64,000 nucleotides of DNA from Apostichopus japonicus (lineage: Eukaryota; Echinodermata; Holothuroidea; Aspidochirotida; Stichopodidae). The notes beneath the pieces were generated by a model. It made no database searches and was not told the origin of the DNA. It saw only the letters and a list, made by a program, of their open reading frames with translations. Below, in pieces: positions 1-10,445 of this stretch. Positions within the stretch are counted from its first letter, which is position 1. The number at the start of each line of letters is the position of its first letter. Location of the stretch: the NCBI RefSeq assembly GCF_037975245.1, contig NC_092583.1, positions 3,528,764-3,592,763 on the forward strand, read 5' to 3'. The position numbers and the translations under genes were made by a program.

Positions 1-820
1 TTATAATCAAAGCTCTGAAGGACTACTTAGTAAATTCTTCGGTTTATATCAGCTTTGCGCCTAATTTTACTGAGGTATCAATTTTTATCAAAAGTACCAT
101 TCATATTGATATTATAGATATATATCAAGATTGTGAATTGGTCACTTTGCTAAAAGTTCCAGAGAAGGAAAATGTCTGGATGAAATTGTAAGTAGAAAAG
201 CCTTTCATATGTGTTGAATTTGGTGACCCTTATGTTATTTTGGGGGCATTAATGATGAAAATTTGAAAATTAATGTGAACTTCCCTGATCACCAGACAAT
301 GAATTGGGTTGGCACAATTATGGGAAAATTTTTGTGGAAGTTGACAGGAGAAATTTATGCAAATGAATGGACAAAGTTTTGATATCTTATGAGTGGAGAG
401 TAGTAGGGGTGGTTGGGAATTAATAATTGCAAATAACAAGAATTATTGGTCATAACAAATTTTTATTTGCATGGCCCTAAAAGGTGTTTGTACAATGTCC
501 TGCACATAAATTTTTGAAAATATTTGTTTCCTGTGATCATTTACAAAATTCCTCAAATTTTGACATAAAACATGATTTGGTGAACACTAAACCAGATTTC
601 TACAGATGAGCAGCACTTTGGTTATTTTTCTATGAATTTCAAGAAACTAATTTGTAGTGAAATGTTTCAACATCTTGTCAGCACCAATTGGGAGATGGGG
701 AGGGGTTGACAACATCAAAATTCAAGAGAAAGGGGGGAAGGTAAGGCGTATATGTAAAGGAAAAGAGATGATAATGAAAGAAATCTGTGTAAATCAGGAT
801 GGATTCCTCATCTAACATGC
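1..820. other. AT-rich non-coding stretch
   Basis: No gene, RNA or repeat was recognised here. Short open frames are interrupted and show no familiar motif. It could be intergenic or intronic. Confidence 0.4.
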
Positions 821-1335
821 TTGAAAAGGGGGGGTTGGGTAGAGATTCCCCTTGAGAAAATATGGATTTTTTTTTATAAATATTGAATCGCATATATGTT
901 CAAACAAGATTTAAACAAAATATATTTTTAGCTCTAGCTTCCATGGCTGCTGAATGTGAAAGGGTCATCTGAATTTAAAGTCATCCCTCGCCTAAGTTCT
1001 TAATGAATGAGAAATTATTACCGGCTGTAACCTCCGAAAGTACCTTTTAATTGGGGGAAGGCTCACCAGCAGCAGTAGGCTGATGCCTAGTTGATGGTGG
1101 CATGACACTTCTTAGAATCACCAGTGGCAGGCCAATGTGTTGCCATGGCGGCATGTAATCTTCTAAACACCCTGTGGCAAGCAAGCAAGCATCTTCTAGT
1201 TGATAGGCTCTCCACAAAATCTGCTGCCAGTGATTTGCTCGCTGGGCAACTGTGCGCTCCCCCCATCCCCCTCCATCTGTGCCACCAACAATAATGAGTT
1301 CACAAGTCACAGAAACACACTATTGTAACAGCCAC

Positions 1336-1512
1336 AGCACTCCATAGCCCTGCTCTTACCCCATGGTGAACCGTTGTACCCCATAGCCCTGCCCTTAACA
1401 CTTCGTAAGCCACTGTGTTCCATAGCCCTTCTCTTAACCCATGGTGAGGCCCTGTACCCCATAGCCCTACTCATTAACCCTTGGTGAGCCACTGTAACAT
1501 ATAGTCTTGCAA
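1336..1512. repeat. Minisatellite, about 42-bp unit
   Basis: Four diverged units carry the core CCATAGCCCT, a variable CTCTTAACCC segment and GGTGAGCCACTGT. A shorter form lies at 3900-3970 in the duplicate block, so repeat number changed after or during the duplication. Confidence 0.65.
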
Positions 1513-1657
1513 TCACAGCTGGTTTATCCCTCCATGTCATTTGATCTTGCTGTATTCTGTAAACAGAATGTAATATACACCAGCACTGATGGCAATGGTT
1601 TTTGCAAGATCTGGAAATATATATAAAATGTCTAGTCATCCTAATTGCTTACTACCA

Positions 1658-1751
1658 GTTGGATCTTGCTAGACTGGGAATTGAACTCAGTAAGGAGTTC
1701 CATCAATCCCTTTCAAGTCACACTCCTTATCCACTCTGCCATTAAGCCATC
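1658..1751 (-). pseudogene. Degenerate tRNA-Ser-like sequence
   Basis: On the minus strand an A-box-like TGGCAGAGTGGATAAGGAG, an anticodon-loop-like GACTTGAAA (as in tRNA-Ser(UGA)) and a B-box-like GAGTTCAATTCCC occur at tRNA spacing. The acceptor arms do not pair and the T stem has a mismatch, so it is a tRNA pseudogene or tRNA-derived SINE head rather than a working gene. A second copy is at 4120-4210 in the duplicate block. Confidence 0.5.
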
Positions 1752-1864
1752 ACATTAACATGGAAGATTAAATTAAACTTTATATCTTTCTTTTAAGTAA
1801 CAATTTCTCCAATTATTGATACATTTTGAACTTGGAATTGAATTCAAAGAGAAGAAAAATTACT

Positions 1865-1947
1865 TAGTACAGATGGGGTTCGAACCCACGCGGACACATG
1901 TCCATTGGAACTTAAGTCCAACGCCTTAACCACTCGGCCACTGTACT
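1865..1947 (-). tRNA. tRNA-Leu (anticodon UAA), copy 1
   Basis: The minus strand folds as a class II tRNA. The 7-bp acceptor stem AGTACAG/CTGTACT is fully paired and the discriminator base is A. The A box is TGGCCGAGTGGTTAAGG. The anticodon stem TTGGA/TCCAA closes loop CTTAAGT, giving anticodon TAA. A long variable arm GGACATGTGTCC follows, then B box GGTTCGAACCC with a T stem containing one G-U pair. Downstream on this strand a run of five Ts can stop RNA polymerase III. It decodes UUA leucine codons. It lies inside segmental duplication copy A. All core positions look intact, so it is likely functional. Confidence 0.93.
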
Positions 1948-2500
1948 TAATTCCAGATCATCAAGTTTTATGGTATATGTAGTCCTAGTAATATTGCAAT
2001 TTTCTTCAAGCAAATATGAAATTCTGATATTGCTGTCTTTCCAACCTTTTGTTTTACCAAAAAGCAATGTTTCTGGATACTAACAGCAAAAGAGTTGAAG
2101 AATATTCCACAAGAATAACTACCTACATTGTGATTATAATATTCAGCTATACCTCGCTTAGTGCACAATGTGAAACCTACAGTATCTTAATAACAGGAAC
2201 TTTAACCTATATGGTGCAATACTTTATAACAATACTAAAATGTAAAGTGGGTCATGCATATTCATCACTAGTAACTTATGAATAAACAAACCATATCCTG
2301 GAGTGTAACGCTTGAAACTAATCAGATTGATGCTGAGCAGGTGTATAGTATATAGTTGATATAATATACCTTTGCACTCTACCATTGATTAAGTAAAGTC
2401 ATCTCTGTAAAACTGCATATGCACACATATATAGTAGCATGCAGGTAAGTCCTAAAATACCACTCAATAACATGCCCAGAAACAAGGACATAAATGATTG

Positions 2501-2621
2501 TAAAACACAAAAGACTATTTTCAGTATTTTGATGTACACAATTACACTATGGTATGGTAAGGTCTGTCTACTCTACCTGAAATTTAACTTTTTTTTCCAC
2601 CAAAAGCAAGTGATGAACAAA
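2501..2621. other. Junction between the two duplication copies
   Basis: A short AT-rich spacer with nothing recognisable. Confidence 0.4.
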
Positions 2622-3090
2622 GTACCCTAAAAGGGGGAGGGGGAAGGGATGGGGAGAGAGTCCCCTTGAGAAAACATGGAGTTTACTTTCTAAATATTGA
2701 ATGGCATGTGAAAGGGTCATCTGAATTGAAGTCATCGCTCGCCTTTCTAATGAGTGAGAAATTATTACCGACTGTAACCTCCGAAAGTACCTTATAATTG
2801 GGGAAGGCTCACCAGCAGCAGTACCTTGATGCCTAGCTGACGGTGGCATGACACCTTCATATCACCAGTGGCAGGCCCATGTGTTGCACATGGTGACGTG
2901 CCATCATCTAGCCACCCCACTGCAAGTAGCTATCTAGCCAGGGACGGCATGCCAACCTCTAACCAGGGAATTCATAAAAACTCCCTGCTCTAACTGATGG
3001 CAGCTCCCCACAAGTAATTTGCTTGCTGGGCGACTGTGCCCCCTCCCCCTATCCATCTGTGCCACCAGCAAGATTGAATTCACAAGTTAC

Positions 3091-3812
3091 AATTTGAACA
3101 ATCTTAATACTTTTAGGAAAAATGTGAAGACATATTTTTTGAATGCTTACAGTGATTTATTCTTTTATGTTTTTTATTATCTTACCTCTCTTCATGCTAT
3201 TGTGCATTTTTTATTAATTATAATTTTAAGCTTTAACATTTTACCTTCAGATCTCCACAATTTGAACAATCTTAATATATTTAAGAAGAATTTGTAGACT
3301 TTTTTTTTTAATTGCTTAGAGTGATTTATTCTTTTTATGTTTTTAATTATCTTACCTCTCTTTATGCTATTGTGCATTTTTTATTAATTATAATTTTAAG
3401 CTTTAACATTTTACCTTCAGATCTCCACAATTTGAACAATCTTAATATATTTAAGAAGAATTTGTAGACTTTTTTTTTTTAATTGCTTAGAGTGATTTAT
3501 TCTTTTTAATTATCTTACCTCTCTTTATGCTACTGTGCATTTTTTTTTAATTATAATATTAAGCTTTAACATTTTACCTTCAGATCTCCACAATTTGAAC
3601 AATCTTAATATTTTTAAGAGGAATTTGTAGACTTTTGTTTTTAATTGCTTAGAGTGATTTATTCTTTTATGTTTTTTATTATCTTGCCTCTTTTCATGCT
3701 ATTGTGCATTTTATTATAATTTTAAGCTTTAACAATTTTTGCTGTACAGCGCTTTGAGATTTCATGGAAAGCACTTTATAAGAAGTTTTTATTATTATTA
3801 CAAAAAATTGTA
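3091..3812 (+). mobile_element. LINE 3' end with tandemly repeated tail
   Basis: The plus strand encodes NLNNLNTFRKNVKTYFLNAY, which resembles the extreme C-terminus of CR1/L2-type LINE reverse transcriptases. A roughly 165-170 bp segment starting CAATTTGAACAATCTTAAT then repeats four times (about 3095, 3254, 3428, 3594). The element ends CAGCGCTTTGAGATTTCATG ... CTTTATAAG followed by ATT repeats, the usual 3' end of such LINEs. Only the dead 3' end is present. It is absent from the paralogous site in duplication copy A. Confidence 0.65.
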
Positions 3813-4119
3813 ACAGTTCTTAAATTGTACACCCCTTCAAATCAGGATTCCTGGCTACCACCTGCCTGGCTTTGCAACTGAATCCCTACCAAGGCCCTAA
3901 CTCTATATTGAAGCCCTGTACCCCATAGCCCTACTCTTAACTCTTGGTGAGCCACTGTGCTCCATAGCCCTACAATCACAGCTGGTTTAACCCTCAATGT
4001 CTTTTGATCTTGCTGTATTCTGTAAACAGAATATATGATACACCAGCACTGATGACTTTTGCCGAGATCTAGAAATTTATATAAAGTGTCTACAGTCATC
4101 CTAATTGCTTACTACGAGT

Positions 4120-4210
4120 TGGATCTTGCTAGACTGGGAATTGAACTCAGTAAGGAATTCCATCAATCCCTTTCGAGTCACACTCCTTATCCTCTATGCC
4201 ATTAAGTCAT
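4120..4210 (-). pseudogene. Degenerate tRNA-Ser-like sequence, duplicate
   Basis: Paralogue of the remnant at 1658-1751, with the same A-box-like and B-box-like segments and unpaired acceptor ends. Confidence 0.5.
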
Positions 4211-4324
4211 CAAATTAACATGGAAGATTAAATTAAACTTCAAAGCTTCCTTTAAAGTAACAATTTCTCCAATAATTGATAAATTTTAAACTTGGAATCG
4301 AATTCAAAGAGAGAAAAAATTACT

Positions 4325-4407
4325 TAGCACAGATGGGGTTCGAACCCACGCGGACACATGTCCATTGGAACTTAAGTCCAACGCCTTAACCACTCGGCCA
4401 CTGTACT
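4325..4407 (-). tRNA. tRNA-Leu (anticodon UAA), copy 2
   Basis: Paralogue of the gene at 1865-1947, made by the local duplication. The cloverleaf is the same (anticodon TAA, long variable arm, intact A and B boxes). The acceptor stem differs at one position, turning a T-A pair into a T-G wobble. A run of six Ts follows on the minus strand. Preservation of the whole fold while the flanks have diverged suggests it is still under selection, but expression is unknown. Confidence 0.9.
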
Positions 4408-4945
4408 TAACTCCAAAGTCATCAAGTTTAATGGTATATGTAGTCCTAGTAATACTGCAATTTTCTTCAAGCAAATATGAAATTCTGACATAGGTGCCTT
4501 TCCAACATTTTGTTTTACCCAAAGAGCAAAGTTTTGGGATACTAACAGCAAAAGAGTTGAAGAATACTCCACAAGAACTAACTACATTTAGAATATAAAT
4601 ATTCAACTATACTTCTGTAAGTGCACAATGTAAAACCTACAGTAGCTTAATTGCAGGCACTTTAACCTATATGGTGCAACACTTCATGACAATACTAAAA
4701 TGTAAAGTGGTCATGCATGAATTCATCACTATACAATACCCTGTAGCTTGACGCCGGCAACTAATCAACTGTGGTTTCCCTAACAACATGCCAAGCAGTT
4801 AATATAATATACCTTTGCACTCTACCATTGATGAAGTAAAATCATCTCTGTAAATTGCATTTTGCATATTTGAATGGATACATATGCTAGCATCCTGATC
4901 AGCCCTATAATACATTCCCAGAAGTGACATAAATGCTTCTATTCA

Positions 4946-5857
4946 ATGAGAGTAGGAAAAATAGAAAGGGGGTTTGAGTGAGTAGGGTTGGGGGGGAGGA
5001 GGGGGAGTGTGCACTATTAATGTGTGGGTAAAAATACAGTTAGCATGAGAATTAAATATCTCCACTGATCAGATATGACAACTACATTTGTGGGAAAAAA
5101 ATGAAAAACTGTTTTGAAGGCTACTCAGATAGATTCCACCAACAATTCAAATTTCAATTGTCCCCCAGTCCTACGCTCTTCTCCATCACCCCTCCCCCCC
5201 CCCCACAATTTGTGTTCATTCACTTCCCTCTCCCGTGTTCTCCAACCTATTCCCCCGATGTTCTCATTCCTAGCAATCCATGAGGTCTGAGAAAAACGTG
5301 CTAAAATTGACGATTGGAAGTACAAAAGCTTTCAATGGTATACATACGACGGACCAAATGACTCTTAATCATGACACATTTTTTAATTTTCCCCTCACAT
5401 TTATTTCTTCTGCTTTCGGCCTCAAAAAACTGGCCACATGCCTCGAGGCCGCTGGTGTCAATGCACATGGTGGTGTTGACCTTTTTAATTTTGCAATTGC
5501 GCCCCCTATAACTTTAGTCACGAAACTTGCTGCGTGACCTCCAGGTTATTTAGAATTTAAGATGAGGATTATCTGTTGTCATGAGTGAGTTTATACCAAC
5601 TAACTTGCTGAAATTGAAAAAAAATGATTGACACTGTATATTACTAGGCAGAACATGAATTGCCTAATGATTAATTTGATTTGTTATAATGTGCACATGT
5701 TACGGATTGTTTGGCACTGTTTCGACCATCTTGAAACCCTTTTTTTTATTTTACAGGCGTGCCTTTCTCAGGAGCGATGGAAATGATGGCAATTTGATTC
5801 AATGTCACTACCTTTAGCTTTGATTCTGGGATCAGTATACTACGTGAGAAGGTATCT
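4946..5857. other. Non-coding stretch with an isolated acceptor-like site
   Basis: No gene recognised. A pyrimidine-rich tract ending TTTTTATTTTACAG at about 5743-5757 resembles a plus-strand splice acceptor. It is followed by 18 open codons and a stop, without a recognisable domain. A frame of 85 codons at 5280-5537 also has no recognisable feature. Confidence 0.3.
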
Positions 5858-5866
5858 ACATGCGAG

Positions 5867-6856
5867 CTTTCTGGTCACTTCGCCCAACAACCATTTCGCC
5901 CAACCAGCCTGGTCATTTCGCCCAACCTTTTTTTTGTACTAATTTATTCAGTCAGAATAATATTCCTTTTTCGATTTCACTAGTTCAATTTGATTTATTT
6001 GGGTTATGTTACTTCGTGGTAAGTAAAAAAAGTGAGGTCCGCTCGATATCGATCGGAGTCTAAGCAGTTATTTCAGGCATAACGGGTGGATTACACTACT
6101 TTAGGCGGTTACGCATACAATGGAAGTTATTTTATTACACAAGCAAAGGGGAATCGGTGTGGAATATCACCTTTTCTATTTCACTAGTTCAATTTGGTTT
6201 AACCCACAGCTATTGTTATGCTTGATGACTTCGGTCAAGCCTTTATCAAGTCCGCCAGGCATTAATCAAGGGTATCGTTTATCTAGTTCTACATAGTGTT
6301 AATTTAATGTTATACAAACAAAGGGGAATCGGTCTCCATAAAAACCTATCAAACCTAACCCCTAGAACACTGATCAATCCTACCGACTAACAATTCCCGA
6401 ACGTTTCCTTATTAAATTGAAAAAAAAATTAAACTATAAAACCTGTCCGTAATATTGAATTACTATATTTAATCAATGTAACCACTGTATCAATGTAACC
6501 ACACATGTTATCACATATGTAATCAATTTAACCACGACTTCAAGTTTCCTTAATATTCGGTTCGTATCCCCTAAAGTTAACATTTCCCGAACCTTTACCA
6601 TCAAACCTAACCCCTAAAACACTGATCCATCCTCCAGTTTCCTTAATATTCGGTCCGTATCCCGTAACGTTAACAATTCCCAAACATTTCCTTACTGAAG
6701 TATCATATTTAATCAAGGTTGGGCGAAATGACTAGGCTGGTTGGGCGAAATGACCAGGCTGGTTGGGCGAAATGACCAGGCTGGTAGGGCGAAATGGTAA
6801 GGTTGGGCGAAATGGCAGTTGGGCGAAATGGTTGTTGGGCGAAGTGACCTGCTTCC
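5867..6856. mobile_element. Foldback transposon with GGGCGAAATG modules
   Basis: The left end (5873-5937) and right end (6717-6849) are long inverted repeats built from GGTCACTTCGCCCAAC and tandem units containing TTGGGCGAAATGACCAGGCT. The right arm has more modules than the left. Flanking 9-mers ACATGCGAG (5858-5866) and ACATGTGAG (6857-6865) differ at one base and sit at equal distances from the arms, a plausible 9-bp target duplication as made by Mutator-like elements. The interior has no transposase but carries diverged internal direct repeats (AACCTAACCCCTA, TTCACTAGTTCAATTTG, TTCCTTAATATTCGG). Non-autonomous. Confidence 0.65.
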
Positions 6857-6865
6857 ACATGTGAG

Positions 6866-7738
6866 ACGCAGCCGGGTTTAGTAGATTGCCTTGTGTTATA
6901 CAATTTACACAGGTCTATATACTACAGGTATATTGTAAGATTTATACATTTCATTTGATACTTTGTTAGTGTTAGTCAATTTTGATATGCACTTGAAGCT
7001 TGAAGGAACTTACACTTGGGACTAAATTGAGAATTGCATTTTATGATGATAAGATTGAGGTTTTATCCAGCGATGTATTCTAGACATGTTTGAGTGGATT
7101 TATAGGAGCTACTCACTACTTTTATTTCACTGTTTTTTTTTTTATATTTATATTTATATTTTTATTATTTCACTTTACAACTATGCACCTGATTTACTTG
7201 TGTCTATCAATATGACTGTATGGTGTATTGTCGATAGCACATAGAATATTCATTACTATGGTTTAATAATCTGTTTTGTTTTTGTTCTTCTGTCATATTT
7301 TTCACGTCGATGTCCGACGACTGTATAAAATAAATCGTCAGCTCGCGTCATCAGCGTCCAAATCTTGTCGCTCTACTTTTGTCGGCCCTGCTTGAATGGA
7401 AGTATAAAACGATAGTAGAAGGACAACATAAAACTGAGAAACAAAGCAAAACAGAGTGCAATAGAGACACAAAGTTCGCCATTTACGCAACCTTTTCTTT
7501 CCTCTGCTATCAGGGATGTGGTCCTTACTTATTGCTTGCAGGGGGAACGGGTCAGAATTTACCGTTTGTCTTGATAAGGTGGGACGAGCCCCTGGTGTAG
7601 GGTGTGTAAAAATTAAGTGGGTGAAGAGCAAATAAAAAGAAAAAGGAACAACTGTCCAATAGAAAAATTAAACCTAATATTTAAAAATAACTTCTGTTGT
7701 TAATTGCTGTTTAATATTAATTACTTTCCTATTCACAG
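6866..7738. other. AT-rich stretch, no supported gene
   Basis: On the minus strand 7338-7487 two overlapping frames each encode a hydrophobic segment. One starts with a good Kozak context (GTAAATGGCG) and runs 43 codons. Neither is recognisable, so they are noted but not called. Confidence 0.3.
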
Positions 7739-7865
7739 GAATTTGAACACCAATCAAAAGTTAAGAATGAGATGTTATATACATATTAACTGTGCCCCAA
7801 AATTTATGTCTGGCCCAACCTGGCTCAAGAAATTGGAAAAGGTAAAAAAAGAGACAAAGGCACTG
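7739..7865 (+). CDS. Candidate internal exon, unknown protein
   Basis: A strong acceptor (TTTCCTATTCACAG) precedes and a strong donor (CTG|GTAAGT) follows a 127-base segment that is open in one frame, with entry phase 2 and exit phase 0. The frame is lysine-rich and ends with LEKVKKETKAL. No domain is recognised and no partner exon was found, so this is a splice-site-based candidate only. It could be chance in AT-rich DNA. Confidence 0.22.
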
Positions 7866-8569
7866 GTAAGTGTAGTCCAGCACTTCTAAACTAGCACCTG
7901 CATGGTTCTAAAATTTATCAACCAAAATATATATATATTTTTTATTTTGCCCATTAATGTCTAGTTCGGACAAATCAAATCAAGTCTATTATATCCTGAG
8001 CTCCTGAAGTCTTGACAATGAGCCATCAACCATCAAACCTTATATCCCCTCCCCCCCCCACCAATCCCAATGGTGCTGAGGGTTCACTGTATTTGACTTG
8101 AACCAATTTGCAAACAAGTCAACATGTTTTCATAAAAAAAATGGCAAAGTCTGTACAGGGTTGTATTAAAATGACTGTACCCCCTAAATTGAGCCTTGAA
8201 CCATAAACTTGAATTGTTTCCTCCACTCCTCTACTTACCTTAATCTCCCTTAATTCACCCCACTGGGGCTGAAGTTAACTATATTTGACTATACTTCTAA
8301 ATATGTGACCATAACTTAAAAGTTTATCCTAACCATATAATGTTTCCCCCTGATCCTCAGTTAATACTTTCAAATCTCAGATTTATTCGACAAGAAACAT
8401 TGTTCACTTTTAATTCACCCTCACATTCATCATCATATTGTATTGAAAGGAAAGAAATAGTGGAATTTATTTCTAAATTTTCCTAAATTTACAAGACAAA
8501 CATGACCAAATACAAATTTTGAAGGCAGGGTCGAGTCATTTATATGTTGGAAAAAAAAAAAAATTTCAT
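7866..8569. other. Non-coding stretch
   Basis: AT-rich sequence with a C-run near 8050 and an A-run just before the tRNA. Nothing else recognised. Confidence 0.4.
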
Positions 8570-8653
8570 TAGTACAGATGGGGTTCGAACCCATGCGGAC
8601 ATCACGTCCATTGGAACTTAAGTCCAACGCCTTAACCACTCGGCCACTGTACT
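8570..8653 (-). tRNA. tRNA-Leu (anticodon UAA), copy 3
   Basis: Complete class II tRNA on the minus strand. Acceptor AGTACAG/CTGTACT is fully paired, the discriminator is A and the anticodon loop CTTAAGT gives TAA. The variable arm GGACGTGATGTCC is one base longer than in copies 1 and 2, and the B box GGTTCGAACCC is intact. A run of 13 Ts follows on the transcribed strand. Its flanks are unlike those of copies 1 and 2, so it is an independent locus. Confidence 0.93.
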
Positions 8654-9927
8654 TAAACTAAATCATTTGGCGTATTTAGAATAAGTATACACTCACACAG
8701 AGGTGCTACAGCTAGTTTTTAAATGATCACACATAAACAGCCACCTTAGCCCCATACTGCTCTATCTGAGAAAGGAGAAACAATGTACAAAGGCACCGCA
8801 GAATATCACTAAAATTGGAGGAGAAATGGCTCTATTTTAAACAAAATACTCTCTGAGAGAACCAATCAACAAGCCAGTATTGCACCACAGCAGTCTTCCT
8901 GCATTATAGAAACAACCTTCTCAGAATTCAAAGGTTACAGTTTACAAAGCTATTATTAGACAACATTTGGCGGGCAAACCACTAACAGCTCTATGCATTC
9001 AATTTTCCACATGTCCTGTAACTGACCTTAGTTCCTGTTATTTATTACCACATAGTTTGCTTAATTTCCATAAAAATTTGTTCCTATTTCTCTATGCTAT
9101 TGATTGTTACTATTCTCCTACTGTACTCACAGTATCAATAGAAATAAATTAAATGGGTGAAAAAAAAATCCTCATACCTTACCACTTTGCTTAATAATTT
9201 CTCAAACCTTACCACTTTATTTATTATTTAAAACTTAAACATTTAATTGTCAGACTTACTTTCATAAGTTTAGATCACTTATTATAGGTAACTTTATTTA
9301 TACTTAATTAAAAAATAACTGGTGTTTCTCAAATACATAATGCATTGAAATTGAATGTGTTACAGTTGGATGACACTACAGTGCGACATAGTTCGTTATG
9401 CTTTGAGACCGGTTCCACTACTATTATACTAAACAGTATTTACATGCAAGCAATTCGACGTACTGTTAGGTTTCAAATTGGACTTGAATGAAAATAGAAT
9501 CTCTTTTTATCACATATACGTTACAATCTGGAAATTCCCAACCTCACGTACATTTGATCCGAAAGTAATGACAGACCACGCAACCTGCTTGTCGTTTGAA
9601 AAAGCAAAACATCTGGGCGTCAGTTGCAACGTTGGCGGGTTTCTAGTGTTGTTGTAATGGACTATTGCACCATAGTGGTGACACCTTGGAAGTATGGTGA
9701 ATACATTTCGTGTGTATAGGTTTTGTCTATAACAGATAAATATATACCTCCCCACATTTCCATTTGTATTGCTAAATAACTCGTAGCACGATCGCTATAG
9801 TATTTATATTACCTTAGAAATTACAACCTGCCGTAAGAAATAACAAGCTGGATCATAACATGGCTACTACTTGCCACTTTGTAATTTTAAACCCCTTAAG
9901 CACAAAATCAATCAGTCCATATATACA
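8654..9927. other. Non-coding stretch
   Basis: AT-rich with scattered short frames. No repeat partner within the window and no recognisable protein. Confidence 0.35.
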
Positions 9928-10075
9928 GCCAATCAGTTTTCTTGGAGCCCCGCCCTCAAATTATGGCCAGACGTATGAAATTTCGCGAAACTGCTTGAGA
10001 CGTACCCGTACCCCTCTGGTTTGAGTGTTTGAATAATGCAAAAGGGGCGTCGCTATCCATTATGACGCGGTAAGT
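9928..10075 (+). promoter_or_regulatory. Promoter-like CCAAT/GC-box region with possible first exon
   Basis: GCCAATCAG (9928-9936) is followed by a GC box CCCGCCC (about 9948). About 100 bases on, ATGACGCG runs straight into a perfect donor, G|GTAAGT (10062-10075). Together this looks like a plus-strand promoter and a first exon with only 8 coding bases. No downstream exon with matching phase was identified, so it could also be a non-coding transcript start or chance. Confidence 0.25.
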
Positions 10076-10445
10076 TGAATTTCACATTTATTTTTCCTTT
10101 AAAAACAGTAAAAATTTCTAATTTTGTCGTACTTTCTGATAGATCTTCATTGAATTTGGCGCCTTTTTTCATGGCTCCGAAAAGCGCAGATAAATTTGCC
10201 GCGAACTTGACTTCGTTACAGGAGAAAAATGCAAATTTTTGGCAAAATTGCTAGAATTAGACTGTGCTCATTTCATTGATACCAAATTCGCGATGGAAAA
10301 CAGTCTTGTCAATAATCAACGTATTCTTATTATTAACTTACGGCAAAACACAGCGTTATGTAATACAGATGTCATGACATTGTATTGGCTCTGGGTGTAC
10401 ATGTAATGATGTACATCGCTTTAGTGCGTGGAAAACACCCATGTC

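Larger units (their letters stand above)
821..2500. repeat. Segmental duplication, copy A (with tRNA-Leu)
   Basis: This block recurs in the same orientation at about 2622-4945. Shared landmarks in the same order are a G-run followed by TCCCCTTGAGAAAA, GTAACCTCCGAAAGTACC, CACCAGCAGCAGTA, CATAGCCCT repeats, a serine-tRNA-like remnant, the tRNA-Leu gene and TTTGCACTCTACCATTGAT. Copy A lacks the LINE tail present in copy B, so it preserves the uninterrupted arrangement. Boundaries are judged by eye. Confidence 0.8.
2622..4945. repeat. Segmental duplication, copy B (with tRNA-Leu)
   Basis: Direct-orientation copy of 821-2500, with many substitutions and small indels. It differs mainly by a LINE-derived insertion at about 3091-3812, placed where copy A reads continuously from CACAAGTCACAG to TTGTAACAGCC. 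The tandem layout suggests unequal exchange. Confidence 0.8.

Noticed and set aside
4304-4606. Minus-strand frame with VVKALDLSSNG across the tRNA
   Set aside because: It is a shadow translation of the tRNA-Leu gene. The same words appear at every tRNA-Leu copy (also 8433-8639).
7338-7631. Minus-strand 97-codon frame with a transmembrane-like segment
   Set aside because: No recognisable family, and an overlapping frame is equally plausible. Splice context is ambiguous, so it is not called as a gene.
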